A model generated the notes under the pieces. The model was given only the letters and a program-made list of their open reading frames with translations. It did no database searches and was not told the DNA's origin. Below, in pieces: positions 1-10,430 of a DNA stretch of 64,000 bases (its first letter is position 1; each line of letters starts with the position of its first letter). Position numbers and translations under genes: made by a program. The DNA comes from Mucilaginibacter dorajii (GTDB lineage: Bacteria; Bacteroidota; Bacteroidia; Sphingobacteriales; Sphingobacteriaceae): assembly GCF_024808255.1 (NCBI RefSeq), contig NZ_JANTYS010000021.1, forward strand, positions 54,845-118,844, given 5' to 3'.

Positions 1-1
1 C

Positions 2-757
2 ATCCACAAGGCGCAGTTCAAAAAATTGCCAACAGATTATAAATTGCTAACTGCTGATGAGATAGCGCAGATCAACCAAAATCCATATTCGTCGCCTTAT
101 ATGCCCCAGCAGGAAAAAGGTATTAAGCCATCATCGGCTTTGCCATACCAGTTGTATGCCGATGGTAAATTAAGCGCCGATAAAAAATCATTCGAAATAA
201 AGTTCAATGCGAGTAAGCAATTATTTGGCGATAAGGCTTTAGGATCGCCATTTAATGTTTACGCGCCGGGCAAGTATGCCAGCTTTAAAGATGCGCAGCA
301 AATGGAACCATTGCGTACCTGGGCTTACGCCGTTACCGCCGGTGATACCCTTGCCGATGTATGGCCTTTGCATGAATTTGAAAATGGAGAATACCACCTG
401 CGCACTTATGGGCCAAACGGTTTTTACCGCGAATACAAAGGCAACGCTGCCGACCCATTGGTTGATGTGTTGTGCGATTATAAACAAGGGAACATAGCGC
501 TGAAATTAGCTAACCATAGTGCAGATAAGACTTACAGCGTTGAAATAACAGATCATGCTTATAAAGCCAATAATCATAAACTGGCATTAAATAAAAAAGG
601 CGCAAGCTCGCTTGTGCTCGATCTGTCAAAAAGCCACGGCTGGTATGATTTCAGTGTTAAAATAACCGGCAGCCATAGCTTTGAGAAAAGATTTGCAGGC
701 CGTGTAGAAACCGGTAACCACAGCTATACCGATCCGTTAATGGGTAAGATGGTTTAA
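2..757 (+). CDS. Phosphocholine-type phospholipase C, C-terminal part (5' end outside window)
   Basis: The frame is open from the first bases of the window, so the gene starts upstream and only about 251 C-terminal residues are seen. They contain the two beta-sandwich C-terminal domains (DUF756 type) of the non-haemolytic phospholipase C / acid phosphatase family: a segment with YGPNGFYREYKG, then a second one with ADKTYSVEITD and a closing HGWYDFSVKITG. In this family these domains follow an N-terminal alkaline-phosphatase-like hydrolase domain that removes the phosphorylated head group of phosphatidylcholine or sphingomyelin; that catalytic domain is not in the window. A stem-loop terminator follows the stop codon. 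Family assignment is fairly sure; substrate is not. Confidence 0.8.
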   Translation: MHKAQFKKLPTDYKLLTADEIAQINQNPYSSPYMPQQEKGIKPSSALPYQLYADGKLSADKKSFEIKFNASKQLFGDKALGSPFNVYAPGKYASFKDAQQMEPLRTWAYAVTAGDTLADVWPLHEFENGEYHLRTYGPNGFYREYKGNAADPLVDVLCDYKQGNIALKLANHSADKTYSVEITDHAYKANNHKLALNKKGASSLVLDLSKSHGWYDFSVKITGSHSFEKRFAGRVETGNHSYTDPLMGKMV

Positions 758-782
758 AAGCTTCATTTATACGTTTATTTTT

Positions 783-818
783 AACCCGGCGGCTTGTGTT
801 AAGTTGTCGGGTTTTTTG
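783..818 (+). terminator. Terminator after the phospholipase C gene
   Basis: An 8-bp stem (aacccggc at 783-790 with gtcgggtt at 806-813, one G-U pair) is followed by a T run. The remaining 819-1139 holds no recognisable gene; it is AT-rich and probably carries the sigma-factor promoter, but no clean TAnnTTTG box was found. Confidence 0.7.
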
Positions 819-1139
819 TTTATAGTAATCCGGTTTAAGGTAACCTGATGCATAATTGGGCCTGGTTAAAAGGTCCAGCTACATTCGACACCGTATTGGC
901 AACAACGGGTACAAATATTTAGGTGCGTCTAAATTGCGGATACACCAGTTTAGTGTTAACCTTGTGAAAATATAAATATTTGATTTTTAGATATTTATAA
1001 AACATACATCTGAAATGTGTTAAGTTATGTTAACCCAATTAGATGCGTTTGCCCTGTACCTCAAACAAAAAAGTTTTTTATTTAAAAATAATCTTGTAAA
1101 TATGCCTATCCAATTCAGAAACCGTTTTACAGTCCATTT

Positions 1140-1730
1140 ATGCTTCCAGCGAAGGAATATCAAATGTGGCCCGATGCTAAATTATTAGATTTACTAAGGC
1201 TGGATGACCGTGAGGCATTTGAAATACTGTACAATAAATATTCGGCTAAACTTTTCCACGCAGCTTACAATTTATTCAGGGACAGCGATGTTTGTGAAGA
1301 CCTGGTGCAGGAATTGTTTATTGACCTTTGGACCAAACGAAATCAGCTCAACATCACCTCGCTTGAATCCTATTTAAAAGTTGCCATCCGCCACCGGGTT
1401 ATCTATTATATTCGTACTCAAAAGGCCACGCTTGATTTGGCGTTGATAGAAGAATTGATAGAAAAATATACGGCTGATAGTAAACTGCTGCAAAACGACA
1501 TTAGCCAGCTATTGGAAACTAATGTGGCGCAACTTCCCGAAAAATGCCGGCAGATATTTACGCTTAGTCGTAAAGAGTATTTATCTAATAAAGAGATCGC
1601 TTCGCGGTTAAACATCTCCATAAAAACCGTCGAAAACCAGATGACCATTGCTTTACGCTACCTGCGTACCGGCTTAACCGATTACCTGCCTTCGGTTGTT
1701 GCTTTGCTTATGGTTTATATGATGAGTTAG
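1140..1730 (+). CDS. RNA polymerase ECF sigma factor (Bacteroidota SusCD-associated)
   Basis: A 196-residue sigma-70 family protein of ECF size. Region 2 spans about residues 20-95 (FEILYNKYSAKLF, EDLVQELFIDLWTKR) and region 4 about 130-180, with an HTH around NKEIASRLNISIKTVENQ. The C-terminus ends in a short hydrophobic tail, as is common in the Bacteroidota expansion family. It sits directly before a FecR-like anti-sigma gene and a SusC/SusD pair, so by analogy with known systems it should switch on that locus when the SusC receptor binds its glycan. A second ATG at 1164 is also a possible start. The role is inferred from family and neighbours. Confidence 0.93.
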   Translation: MLPAKEYQMWPDAKLLDLLRLDDREAFEILYNKYSAKLFHAAYNLFRDSDVCEDLVQELFIDLWTKRNQLNITSLESYLKVAIRHRVIYYIRTQKATLDLALIEELIEKYTADSKLLQNDISQLLETNVAQLPEKCRQIFTLSRKEYLSNKEIASRLNISIKTVENQMTIALRYLRTGLTDYLPSVVALLMVYMMS

Positions 1731-1821
1731 TATTTGTTAATCCAATAATAACAATCTAAAAAAACTTTAAACTTCTTTAGGGGGTAGGGCATGCCAAATG
1801 CATCCTACACTTATATAAACC

Positions 1822-2784
1822 ATGAGAAAGTTTAATTCCAGGAAAAAAAAGCGCTCTGCTAAGGATCAATCCCTGCAGGAAGAACTCGTTAATCAATACT
1901 TTGATAAAGTTGATTTGGGTAGCCAGCCCGAAGCCAATGACCATGGTGTTGAATTCAACAGGGATAAAGTATACAACCGGATTACAGCTGCAATTGATGG
2001 AGCGGAAAAATCAGCCCCGGCTTTTAACAAGAAGTGGCTGGTTGCTGCCTCCATGCTGGCAGGCTTATGTTTTGCCGCGTACATCTATCGCGATACAATC
2101 CTTAATTATGTTTCTCCGGTTGCTGTTAAGCAAGTGATGGCGGCAAATGGTAAGATCATGAATGTTACCCTTGCCGATGGTACCAAAGTTTGGCTTAACG
2201 GCGGCAGCAAATTAACCTATCCAGAAAAATTCCGGGGGGATAAAAGGGAAATTACTTTAGTGGGCGAAGCTTTTTTGGATGTAACCCATGATACACAACG
2301 GTCTTTTATTGTGCATACCGGCAATATTGGTACCCAGGTTTTAGGCACCAGTTTCAATGTAAAAGCCTACCCCGAAGATAATTTTGTAAAAGTTGATGTG
2401 CTTACCGGTAAGGTTGGTGTTATAGGCAAAGCGCATAACACCAATGAATCACAAACTATTTTTTTAACACCCGCCCAGGAGGTGATGTTTAACAAGGATA
2501 ACAACATCGCAGTAAAAAAAGAAGCTGTTGACGTGAATGTGCTTACCTCCTGGACAAACGGAGAATTTGTATTTAAAAATATGCCCCTGCCCGAAGTGTT
2601 AAACAGCATTGAACACCGCTTTAATGTTAAGGTTAGTGCCGATATTAACCTGGTGAGGTGCTCCATATCGGCCAATTTTACCAATGTATCGCTGGTAAAT
2701 ATCATGAAGATCATGTCGAAACTGGTGAAAGGGAAAGCTATACAGGAAGGTAATGGTTACCGGCTTAAAGGCAAGGGCTGCTGA
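1822..2784 (+). CDS. FecR-family anti-sigma factor
   Basis: A 320-residue inner-membrane protein. A cytoplasmic N-terminal part of about 70 residues is followed by one membrane segment (about 72-90, WLVAASMLAGLCFAAYIY). The periplasmic FecR domain comes next (about 105-220, with LADGTKVWLNGGSKLTYP and VLGTSFNVKAY), then a C-terminal DUF4974-type domain (about 250-320, FKNMPLPEVLNSIE). It holds the neighbouring ECF sigma factor at the membrane and receives a signal from the N-terminal STN domain of the next gene, the SusC-like receptor. Stop and start of neighbours are about 90-130 bp apart, so all three may be separately promoted. Confidence 0.92.
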   Translation: MRKFNSRKKKRSAKDQSLQEELVNQYFDKVDLGSQPEANDHGVEFNRDKVYNRITAAIDGAEKSAPAFNKKWLVAASMLAGLCFAAYIYRDTILNYVSPVAVKQVMAANGKIMNVTLADGTKVWLNGGSKLTYPEKFRGDKREITLVGEAFLDVTHDTQRSFIVHTGNIGTQVLGTSFNVKAYPEDNFVKVDVLTGKVGVIGKAHNTNESQTIFLTPAQEVMFNKDNNIAVKKEAVDVNVLTSWTNGEFVFKNMPLPEVLNSIEHRFNVKVSADINLVRCSISANFTNVSLVNIMKIMSKLVKGKAIQEGNGYRLKGKGC

Positions 2785-2985
2785 TAAATAGCCAATTCAT
2801 AAAAATATAACCAATTATTAACTAACCCAAATTATAAAGGATGATGACATAGATACATAAAAAACCCTGATCAAAGGGATTTGAACAGGGTGCTTAAAAT
2901 GCCAGGTTATTCATAAGTGCAACGTTTAGAGGTCCAATTCAGAACAAAGCACTTCAGTTTCAAACACTTTAATTATCTCAAATCT

Positions 2986-5900
2986 ATGAATATATCTCTA
3001 TTTTCAAATGGAGTAGTTCGTTATGTATTAATATTAATGAAATTTACCTCGCTCGCCTGCTTCGTGGTTTGCTTTATGTGCCTTTCGGCCGTGGCAAACG
3101 ACTCATTTGGCCAGAAATTTTTGGAGGTATCGGTTACGCTTAAGCTCAAAAATACCAAGCTTACCGATGCCCTTGATAAAATTTCGGCCGATAAACATAT
3201 CAAATTCGCTTATGCTGATAATGTACTTAAGCCGGACTTTAGGGTGAGTTTAAACGCCAAAAATAAAAGCATCAAAGAAGTGCTTTACGAGGTGCTTACT
3301 CCATTTAACCTCAGCTACAAAATTATTGATGATGTAGTAGTTATCGACGAAAAAACCGAGCTGGAAAGCAGTACGGGCGGCATTCAGCAAGCCCCACCTG
3401 TACCCATAAAAATAACAGGTAAAATTACCGACGAGAACAACCAGCCATTCCCCGGCGTAGGTATAAAAATTAAGGGTACCACAACAGGCACAATTACCGG
3501 TACCGACGGAACATTTACGCTTAACAATGTAAACAGCGATGAGATACTGGTTTTTAGCTTTATTGGTTATACCTCTAAAGAGGTAGCTGTAAACGGCCAG
3601 GCAATTATCAACTTGCAATTACTGCCCGAGCGTACATCATTAAATGAAGTAGTAGTGGTGGGTTACGGAACCCAAAAACGCGCTAATATTATCGGCGCTG
3701 TCGACCAGATTTCGTCAAAAGCAATTGAGGGAAAGCCATCGGTTAATTTAACCCAGGCTTTGCAGGGCACATCGCCCAACCTTATTATTCAACAAACCAA
3801 TTCTGAGCCGGGCGCATACCAAAATATTAATATTCGTGGTGTAAGTACTTTGGGGAATAATAGTCCGCTGGTGGTTATTGATGGGATAACCGGTGGCGAT
3901 ATTAACTTACTTAATCCGCAGGATATTGAAAGCGTATCGGTATTGAAAGATGCCGGTAGTGCTGCCATATATGGTTCACGATCTGCAAACGGCGTAATTT
4001 TAGTTACTACTAAAAAGGGAAAGAAAAACTCAAATACCCAGCTAACCTATAACGGGCAGGGCGGTGTACAGGAACCCCATGTGGGCTATAAACCTGTTCA
4101 TAGCTATGAAAATGCGATACTACGTAACGAGGCCGTCGTTAATGCTGGTTTGCAGCCAATTTACAGCCCACAGCAAATCCGCGATTTTCAAACGCAGGGC
4201 GATAACCAGTGGTTTTTGGACGCTATTTTAAAGAACGCGGTGCTGCAAAATCACAACCTTGCTTTAACGGGTGGTAATGCTACATCATCATACCTGGTAT
4301 CGGCCGGCGTAACAGATCAGCGCAGCAACCTGGTAGGGCCAGATTATGGCTTACGCCGCTATAATTACAGGATTAACTTAAGTAGCGAATACGGTAAATT
4401 AAAGCTAACCAGTATTTTGGCTTACTCCCGTACCGAAATTAAAGAGCACTCTTATAATACATCAACATTGATTGTCGATGCAGGTCGTACCCCAACTTAC
4501 TACAAAATTAAAGACGACCAGGGCCGCTATTTAACCAACGATGTGTTGACGGAGTTTAATCCTTTGGGCATCCTGGAACAAGGGGGCTATCGAAAAAGGG
4601 ATAATGATAACATCTTTGGAAACCTGAATGCCGAGTTGGCCATTACCAAAGATTTTAAATTAAAGGGAGTTTTTGGCGGTACGCTTTTAGCAAATCACAT
4701 GTTTGGACGGGTGATTGAGGTTGATTATTTTCCGAAGGGGACGTACGGTGCTGATAGGAACACAGATGACGAGAATAACAAAAACCTGTTTTTGAATACA
4801 CAGGTACTTGCCGAATATGCTAAAACATTCAATAAATCACACAATGTAGATGTGTTGATAGGCGTGGCAAACGAATCAACAACTAACCAGGCCAATTATC
4901 TTCACCTTAAATATACCGATCCTGAATTAGGTACGCCAGTAACAGGTACCGTTATTGATCCCTCGTCGTCGGCAACAAACAACAACACTACCGAGAGTAG
5001 TTTGAATTCGTTGTTCGGTCGTGCCAGTTATAATTTTCAAAATAAAATTTATGGCGAGTTGGATTTCAGGATAGACGCCTCATCAAAATTTAACACGCAA
5101 AACCGTAACGCTTTTTTTCCTTCGGGCTCCGTTGGTTATCGGCTTAGCGAAGAGGATTTTATGCAAGACTATCGCGATAAATATGGCGATTTGAAGCTGC
5201 GCGCCTCATACGGTATTTTGGGCAACCAAAACGTAGGCGATTACCAGTATCAGCGTACCTATGGCCCCTTCCAGAATGCTTATGGCTTTAATAACGCAGG
5301 CGTTGGTGGTGCTGCGATATCATTTGCCAATCCTGATATCCGTTGGGAACGCGCTGCTACCTTTAACGTCGGTGTGGACGCGGGTTTCTTTAAAAACACG
5401 CTGAGCATTTCTGCCGATTATTTTAATAAGATAACCAAAGATATCCTGTTGCCACCGATAGTGCCAGGTACATTTGGCGCAAGTTTGCCAGATTATAACG
5501 CGGGTAAAGTTCAAAACAGGGGATGGGAACTTACGTTAAACTATCGCTTATCCGGCAAAAACTTTAACCACACCTTTTCATTTAACGTAGCCGACACCAA
5601 AAATAAAGTTTTATACCTTGAAGGCGGTGACCAGATTAGCACTTACGACGAATTACAGATCATCAACAAGGTTGGCTTGCCAATCGGTTCGTATGTCGGC
5701 CTGAAACGTGATGGTTATTTTCAAAACCTTAATGATATCCAGAATGGAGCAAAACCTGCGGGTTTAACTGTTTCGCCGGGTGATAACCGCTATGTGGACG
5801 TTAATAAAGATGGGGTAATTGATGATAATGACAGGTTTGTGTTGGGTAACGGTTTCCCAAGATTAACATTTGGATTTACCTATAACGTAACTTATAAGGG

Positions 5901-6384
5901 TTTTGATCTTAACTTGTTTATGCAAGGCGTAGGTAAACGTAGCGTGTTTATTCGCGGTGAGCAGGTTGAGCCATTCCATTTCAATTATTCGCAGGTAATT
6001 TACCAGCACCAGTTAGATTATTGGACACCGCAAAATCCAGATGCGCGTTATCCGCGCCTGGCTGCCAGCGGCAGTCAATCCAATACTAATAATTTCCGCC
6101 GCGGATCTGATATGTACATTTTTGACGGATCGTACCTGAGGGTTAAAAATGTAACCTTTGGTTATACGTTGCCACAGGGAGTGGCCAAAGCTATTGGGAT
6201 GCATAAGGTTAGGGCATATGTATCCGGCCAAAATATCCTCACTTTTTCTGGCCTGAAGTTCCTCGACCCCGAAACAACCGAACTCAATAATAATGCGAGT
6301 GTTCCTTATGGCGGCGGCGCAAACAGCGGCAGGTCATACCCTACACCAATATATTATGGGTTTGGTATTGATGTAACACTATAA
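2986..6384 (+). CDS. SusC/RagA-type TonB-dependent outer-membrane transporter with STN signalling domain
   Basis: From the ATG at 2986 the protein has 1132 residues; an upstream GTG at 2917 would add 23 that look untranslated. A hydrophobic signal segment is followed by an STN domain (ALDKISADKHIKFAYADN), a carboxypeptidase-regulatory-like domain (ITGKITDENNQPFPGVGIKI), the TonB-box/plug region (NEVVVVGYGTQKRANIIGAV) and a long beta-barrel that ends in an aromatic strand. This is the energised import pore for oligosaccharides; with the STN domain it also signals through FecR to the sigma factor. It is followed at once by SusD, so the two form the usual pair. The enzyme neighbours suggest alpha-mannan fragments as ligand; this is inference. 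Confidence 0.95.
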   Translation: MNISLFSNGVVRYVLILMKFTSLACFVVCFMCLSAVANDSFGQKFLEVSVTLKLKNTKLTDALDKISADKHIKFAYADNVLKPDFRVSLNAKNKSIKEVLYEVLTPFNLSYKIIDDVVVIDEKTELESSTGGIQQAPPVPIKITGKITDENNQPFPGVGIKIKGTTTGTITGTDGTFTLNNVNSDEILVFSFIGYTSKEVAVNGQAIINLQLLPERTSLNEVVVVGYGTQKRANIIGAVDQISSKAIEGKPSVNLTQALQGTSPNLIIQQTNSEPGAYQNINIRGVSTLGNNSPLVVIDGITGGDINLLNPQDIESVSVLKDAGSAAIYGSRSANGVILVTTKKGKKNSNTQLTYNGQGGVQEPHVGYKPVHSYENAILRNEAVVNAGLQPIYSPQQIRDFQTQGDNQWFLDAILKNAVLQNHNLALTGGNATSSYLVSAGVTDQRSNLVGPDYGLRRYNYRINLSSEYGKLKLTSILAYSRTEIKEHSYNTSTLIVDAGRTPTYYKIKDDQGRYLTNDVLTEFNPLGILEQGGYRKRDNDNIFGNLNAELAITKDFKLKGVFGGTLLANHMFGRVIEVDYFPKGTYGADRNTDDENNKNLFLNTQVLAEYAKTFNKSHNVDVLIGVANESTTNQANYLHLKYTDPELGTPVTGTVIDPSSSATNNNTTESSLNSLFGRASYNFQNKIYGELDFRIDASSKFNTQNRNAFFPSGSVGYRLSEEDFMQDYRDKYGDLKLRASYGILGNQNVGDYQYQRTYGPFQNAYGFNNAGVGGAAISFANPDIRWERAATFNVGVDAGFFKNTLSISADYFNKITKDILLPPIVPGTFGASLPDYNAGKVQNRGWELTLNYRLSGKNFNHTFSFNVADTKNKVLYLEGGDQISTYDELQIINKVGLPIGSYVGLKRDGYFQNLNDIQNGAKPAGLTVSPGDNRYVDVNKDGVIDDNDRFVLGNGFPRLTFGFTYNVTYKGFDLNLFMQGVGKRSVFIRGEQVEPFHFNYSQVIYQHQLDYWTPQNPDARYPRLAASGSQSNTNNFRRGSDMYIFDGSYLRVKNVTFGYTLPQGVAKAIGMHKVRAYVSGQNILTFSGLKFLDPETTELNNNASVPYGGGANSGRSYPTPIYYGFGIDVTL

Positions 6385-6394
6385 TTTGATCAAC

Positions 6395-8026
6395 ATGAAG
6401 AAATTTACAACATATAGGATCGTGTTTTCTATCACCCTGTTAACCGCTATGGTTTCAGCCTGTAAAAAACTCGATCTGGCGCCGGTAAATAAATTTACCG
6501 ATTCCAATTTCTGGACAACTACCGAAAAAGCAAGCAGCGTGCTTAATACCGCTTATTCACAAATGTTCCGCAGCGATTATTTCTTTTATAACGAGGGGAT
6601 GTCCGATAACGCCTATAACGGTCGCGGTGATAACAACGGTGTTGCATCCCTTGCCGCCGGGACCTATGATGCATCATTGGGACGCGTTAAAGAGGAGTGG
6701 GATTATCATTATTCTGGTATAAAAACCTGTAATATATTTTTGGAGAATGTGGATAGGGTAACAGCAATGGATGCCACCCTTAAAAACAGGATGAAAGCCG
6801 AAGCAAGGTTTATTCGGGCCTTTCATTATTTTCAGCTGGCTATCTGGTTTGGCGATGTACCATTATTTGATAAGGATATTTCTATTGATGATTCAAAAAC
6901 TATAGCCCGCACACCAAGGGCGCAAGTGATTGATTTTGTGCTAAAGGAGCTTGATGCCGCTGCCGATGCATTGCCTATAAACACCGCCTATGCGGCCGCT
7001 GATAGAGGGCGTATTACCAAGGGAGCAGCTATTGCTCTTAAAGCAAGAGTATACCTATATGATAGCCGTTGGCAGGATGTTGCCACTACGTGCGAAAAGC
7101 TGATGAACGATAATAGCAATGGTACCTATGGCTTATTCTCATCATACGAAGGTTTGTTTTTACCAGAAAACGAGTATAATAACGAGGTGATCCTTGATCT
7201 TGAATTTGTTCCTATCATTAAAACATACAACCAGTTTTTTGATTTTGCACCGTTGGCCGTTGGCGCACGCTTAAATGCCCTTGCTCCAACTCAGGAACTG
7301 GTAGATAGTTACCTGATGACAAATGGTAAAAAGATAAGCGATGCAGGATCTGGTTATAATGAGGACAACCCTTATGTTAACCGTGACCCGCGCCTTACTA
7401 ATACCGTTGTTTATAATCTTTATAAATGGAAAAAGCCTGATAACAGTGTAGTTACCATTTACACGAAGCCCGGATCAGATCCCGGAACGGATAAACTTGA
7501 TGAATATGCACCGGGTAAGGTAAGTTCGCCAACAGGCTACTACATCCGCAAATATTACGATCCTACATCTGCCGTAAATTTTCAGTCGGGTTTAAATTTG
7601 ATCATGATCCGTTATGCTGATGTGCTATTGATGTATGCCGAGGCCAAAAACGAGTTAGGCCAGTTAGATGGCGGCGTATGGGATAAAACTATCAAAGCGC
7701 TTCGTGCCCGTGCCGGTTTTACTGATGCCGCCGCGTTAAATTTTAGTGGCGTTGCTCAAGCCGATCTGCGTAACATAGTGCGCAATGAACGCCGCACCGA
7801 ATTGGCGATGGAAGGTTTGCGCATATTTGATATCCGCCGTTGGAAAACCGCCGAGACGGTATTAAACGGTTGGGCGCACGGTGCCAAATTTGGTCCGGCA
7901 TCAGTAGATAATGGTTATATACGCGCTAACCAGCGAAGTTTTGACAAAAGCAAAGCTTATTTATGGCCTGTGCCACGGGATGAGCGTGCCGTCGACCCAA
8001 ATCTTACACAAAACCCAGGTTGGTAG
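6395..8026 (+). CDS. SusD/RagB-type glycan-binding lipoprotein
   Basis: The ATG at 6395, ten bases after the SusC stop, gives 543 residues; a TTG at 6386 is in frame but less likely. A lipoprotein signal ends at the lipobox VSAC (AMVSACKKLDLAP). The SusD pattern is clear: an N-terminal NFWTTTEKA.. helix region, tetratricopeptide-like helices with RMKAEARFIRAFHYFQLA, and the C-terminal IRYADVLLMYAEA and IVRNERRTELAMEGLRIFDIRRW motifs. SusD proteins form the lid of the SusC channel and capture the glycan at the cell surface. Co-transcription with SusC is nearly certain from the spacing. Confidence 0.96.
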   Translation: MKKFTTYRIVFSITLLTAMVSACKKLDLAPVNKFTDSNFWTTTEKASSVLNTAYSQMFRSDYFFYNEGMSDNAYNGRGDNNGVASLAAGTYDASLGRVKEEWDYHYSGIKTCNIFLENVDRVTAMDATLKNRMKAEARFIRAFHYFQLAIWFGDVPLFDKDISIDDSKTIARTPRAQVIDFVLKELDAAADALPINTAYAAADRGRITKGAAIALKARVYLYDSRWQDVATTCEKLMNDNSNGTYGLFSSYEGLFLPENEYNNEVILDLEFVPIIKTYNQFFDFAPLAVGARLNALAPTQELVDSYLMTNGKKISDAGSGYNEDNPYVNRDPRLTNTVVYNLYKWKKPDNSVVTIYTKPGSDPGTDKLDEYAPGKVSSPTGYYIRKYYDPTSAVNFQSGLNLIMIRYADVLLMYAEAKNELGQLDGGVWDKTIKALRARAGFTDAAALNFSGVAQADLRNIVRNERRTELAMEGLRIFDIRRWKTAETVLNGWAHGAKFGPASVDNGYIRANQRSFDKSKAYLWPVPRDERAVDPNLTQNPGW

Positions 8027-8066
8027 TTCAATAATTATTTATAAAAAATTATAATCAATTAAGATC

Positions 8067-9203
8067 ATGAAAAAAATTACATTCTGCCTTGTGGCAGGCA
8101 TATTGGCTTTGATCATTGTATCGGGCTGCAAAAAAGATAAAACCCTTAACCATACCCAAGTATCAGCTGTAAATAATTTTTTTGCCCCCGCTGACAATAA
8201 ATTCATCAAGCTTGAACCGGCAACTGGTGCCGCATCGTTTGAATGGGAGCAGGCATCGGCCGAAGACAATGGCCTGGTATTATATGAAGTTGCCTTCGAT
8301 AAAGACGGCGGCAACTTTTCAAAGCCGATATATACTATGCCATCTGATGGTAACGGCTTATACAACAAGTTAACCATCTCCTACAAAGACTTAAATAAAA
8401 TTGCCGATCTCGCGGGCATTCAGCCACAGGAAACCGGCAAATTGAAATGGACTGTGATGTCGTCAAAAGGGATCAATGTTCAAAAAAGTAGCCTGTCACG
8501 GACCATTGAGGTTCAACGTGCTGCCGGTTTCAGCGAAATTCCTGCCGATTTATACATCACCGGAACAGCTACCGAAGGCGGCGATGATTTAAGCAAAGCC
8601 GTGCACCTTAAACAAACAGCTACCGGAGTTTTTGAAGCTTATACTTCATTAAAAGCGGGTGCTTATCACTTTGTTGAACGTAATACAGGCACGCCTGCAG
8701 CTTATTCTATTGATGGTGTTAAGTTGTTAAAAGACGGAAGCACAACTGTAACCGGTGATACTAAGGTTGAAAAGATCGTGGTTGATTTTACCACCGCTTC
8801 TGCATCAATGACCCAGGTGGTATCTGTAGGATTATGGTTTGCCGCAGATAATAAGATCTGGTTTAACCTGCCATATGTTGGCGGCAGCAGTTGGGAAATT
8901 GACAATGCATCCATTGTATTCCACCAGGAATCATGGGGGCGCGATGAACGATACAAATTTATGTTTACCCTTAAAGATGCTGCCGGTACTACATCTACCC
9001 AATATTATGGCAGTACCAACTCCGATAATAATGCGGCTACAGCAGCAACAGCCGCTGCTTATTATTACATGGTGCCGGTTAACAGCTCGCAGTATGATTA
9101 CTGCTTTAAATTTGATCACCGTGCCGATAATGGTAAAGCGGATATCAAAATCATCTGGACTGCCGATGTGCCTGCGTACACCCACGTTGTTACCGTTAAG
9201 TAA
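8067..9203 (+). CDS. SusE/SusF-like surface glycan-binding lipoprotein
   Basis: A 378-residue protein with a lipoprotein signal (ALIIVSGCKKDK). The N-terminal third carries a SusE-type domain (FAPADNKFIKLEPATGAASFEWE and LKWTVMSSKGIN), in which the chain alternates beta strands like a fibronectin/Ig fold. The middle and C-terminal parts contain two further beta-rich modules, with DLYITGTATEGGDDLSKAVHL resembling the starch-binding SusE/SusF repeats. It lies 40 bp after SusD and ahead of two GH76 enzymes, so it is probably a surface binding protein for the same polysaccharide. Exact ligand is unknown. Confidence 0.85.
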   Translation: MKKITFCLVAGILALIIVSGCKKDKTLNHTQVSAVNNFFAPADNKFIKLEPATGAASFEWEQASAEDNGLVLYEVAFDKDGGNFSKPIYTMPSDGNGLYNKLTISYKDLNKIADLAGIQPQETGKLKWTVMSSKGINVQKSSLSRTIEVQRAAGFSEIPADLYITGTATEGGDDLSKAVHLKQTATGVFEAYTSLKAGAYHFVERNTGTPAAYSIDGVKLLKDGSTTVTGDTKVEKIVVDFTTASASMTQVVSVGLWFAADNKIWFNLPYVGGSSWEIDNASIVFHQESWGRDERYKFMFTLKDAAGTTSTQYYGSTNSDNNAATAATAAAYYYMVPVNSSQYDYCFKFDHRADNGKADIKIIWTADVPAYTHVVTVK

Positions 9204-9261
9204 TAATTTATCAATCTGGTGCTGGTGATATTTCATTAGTGCCAGATCTTAAAAAACAATT

Positions 9262-10422
9262 ATGAAAATCATCACCCATCATATAAAACAAGCGGCATTC
9301 ATGGGTTTAATTCCTATAATGCTAACCTCATGTCTTAAGGATAAGCCATTTCCGCTTTATCCAAATAAAGTAACAGCTGTTGTTGATTATAAATATGCCG
9401 AAACTGCCGATTCATTACAGGAAAAAACATATAGAACATACCTATCTGCAAACGGGAACTATTTTGTGCAGGATAATGCTGGCAACACCGGCTATAATTA
9501 CTGGCCGCAAGCCCATACTTTAGATATTTTTACCGATGCCTTTTTGCGGACGAAAAATGAAGTATACAAGCAACGCATGAAATCATTGCTAAACGGTACC
9601 CGCATTACCAACGGAAATAAATACCCAAATGAATTTTATGACGATATGGAGTGGCTTGCCCTGGCCAGTTTGCGCGGATACCAGGCTACAAACGATAATG
9701 ATTACCTGGACGCGGCAAACACATTATGGACGGATATTAAAACCGGACTGAACAACAACCAGGGTGGCGGTATTGCCTGGCGAAAATCTCAACTTGATTA
9801 TAAAAACACGCCCGCCAATGCTCCTGCCATTATCTTTGCTTGTCGTTTGTATGCATTGAAAAAAAATGATGCAGATTTAAGCCTGGCTAAAAGTTTGTAT
9901 ACCTGGTTAAGAGCTACCTTGGTTGATCCATCGAGCGGTATCATTTGGGATGGCATCAATGGTAACCACGATGGGCAGATCAGCAAAAATAAATTTACCT
10001 ATAACCAGGGCGTTTACATGGGCGCGGCGCTTGAGCTATATAAAGTAACCAATAATGCCGACTACCTGGCCGACGCAGTTCGTAATGCAACCGCCACCAT
10101 CAACGATACCGACATATCACCCGGTGGACTGCTGAAATCAGAAGGGCAGGGCGATGGCGGCTTATTTAAAGGGATTTTGGTAAGGTATTTAACTTTATTG
10201 GTCCAGGAACCTGCTGTTAACGATAATGACCGTAATGCTTATATCAAGTTCTTAAAATATAATGCGCAAACCTTGTATACCCAAGGGATCAGTCGCCCGG
10301 CTTTATTTGTAAGCCCCGATTGGAAAAGTTTGCCGTCGGGCACTACTGATCTTACTACGCAGTTAAGCGGCGTAATGATGATCGAAGCCGCGGCAACTTT
10401 GAAAACCGCAGGTAAATTCTAA
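9262..10422 (+). CDS. GH76 endo-alpha-1,6-mannanase-like lipoprotein
   Basis: A 386-residue (alpha/alpha)6-type protein with a lipoprotein signal (IMLTSCLKDK), so it probably sits on the cell surface. The GH76 signature is the paired acidic motif FYDDMEWLALA with Asp127-Asp128, which in GH76 enzymes are nucleophile and acid/base. Further family marks are NYWPQAHTLDIF, a GGGIAWR segment and FTYNQGVYMGAALELY. GH76 cleaves the alpha-1,6 backbone of fungal mannan. It is the fourth gene of the SusC-led operon; a stem-loop just after its stop could lower expression of the second GH76 gene. Confidence 0.88.
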   Translation: MKIITHHIKQAAFMGLIPIMLTSCLKDKPFPLYPNKVTAVVDYKYAETADSLQEKTYRTYLSANGNYFVQDNAGNTGYNYWPQAHTLDIFTDAFLRTKNEVYKQRMKSLLNGTRITNGNKYPNEFYDDMEWLALASLRGYQATNDNDYLDAANTLWTDIKTGLNNNQGGGIAWRKSQLDYKNTPANAPAIIFACRLYALKKNDADLSLAKSLYTWLRATLVDPSSGIIWDGINGNHDGQISKNKFTYNQGVYMGAALELYKVTNNADYLADAVRNATATINDTDISPGGLLKSEGQGDGGLFKGILVRYLTLLVQEPAVNDNDRNAYIKFLKYNAQTLYTQGISRPALFVSPDWKSLPSGTTDLTTQLSGVMMIEAAATLKTAGKF

Positions 10423-10430
10423 ATTTGAAA

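Noticed and set aside
840..960. Possible tRNA-like sequence after the phospholipase gene
   Set aside because: No cloverleaf with a conserved T-loop could be folded; only scattered short matches.
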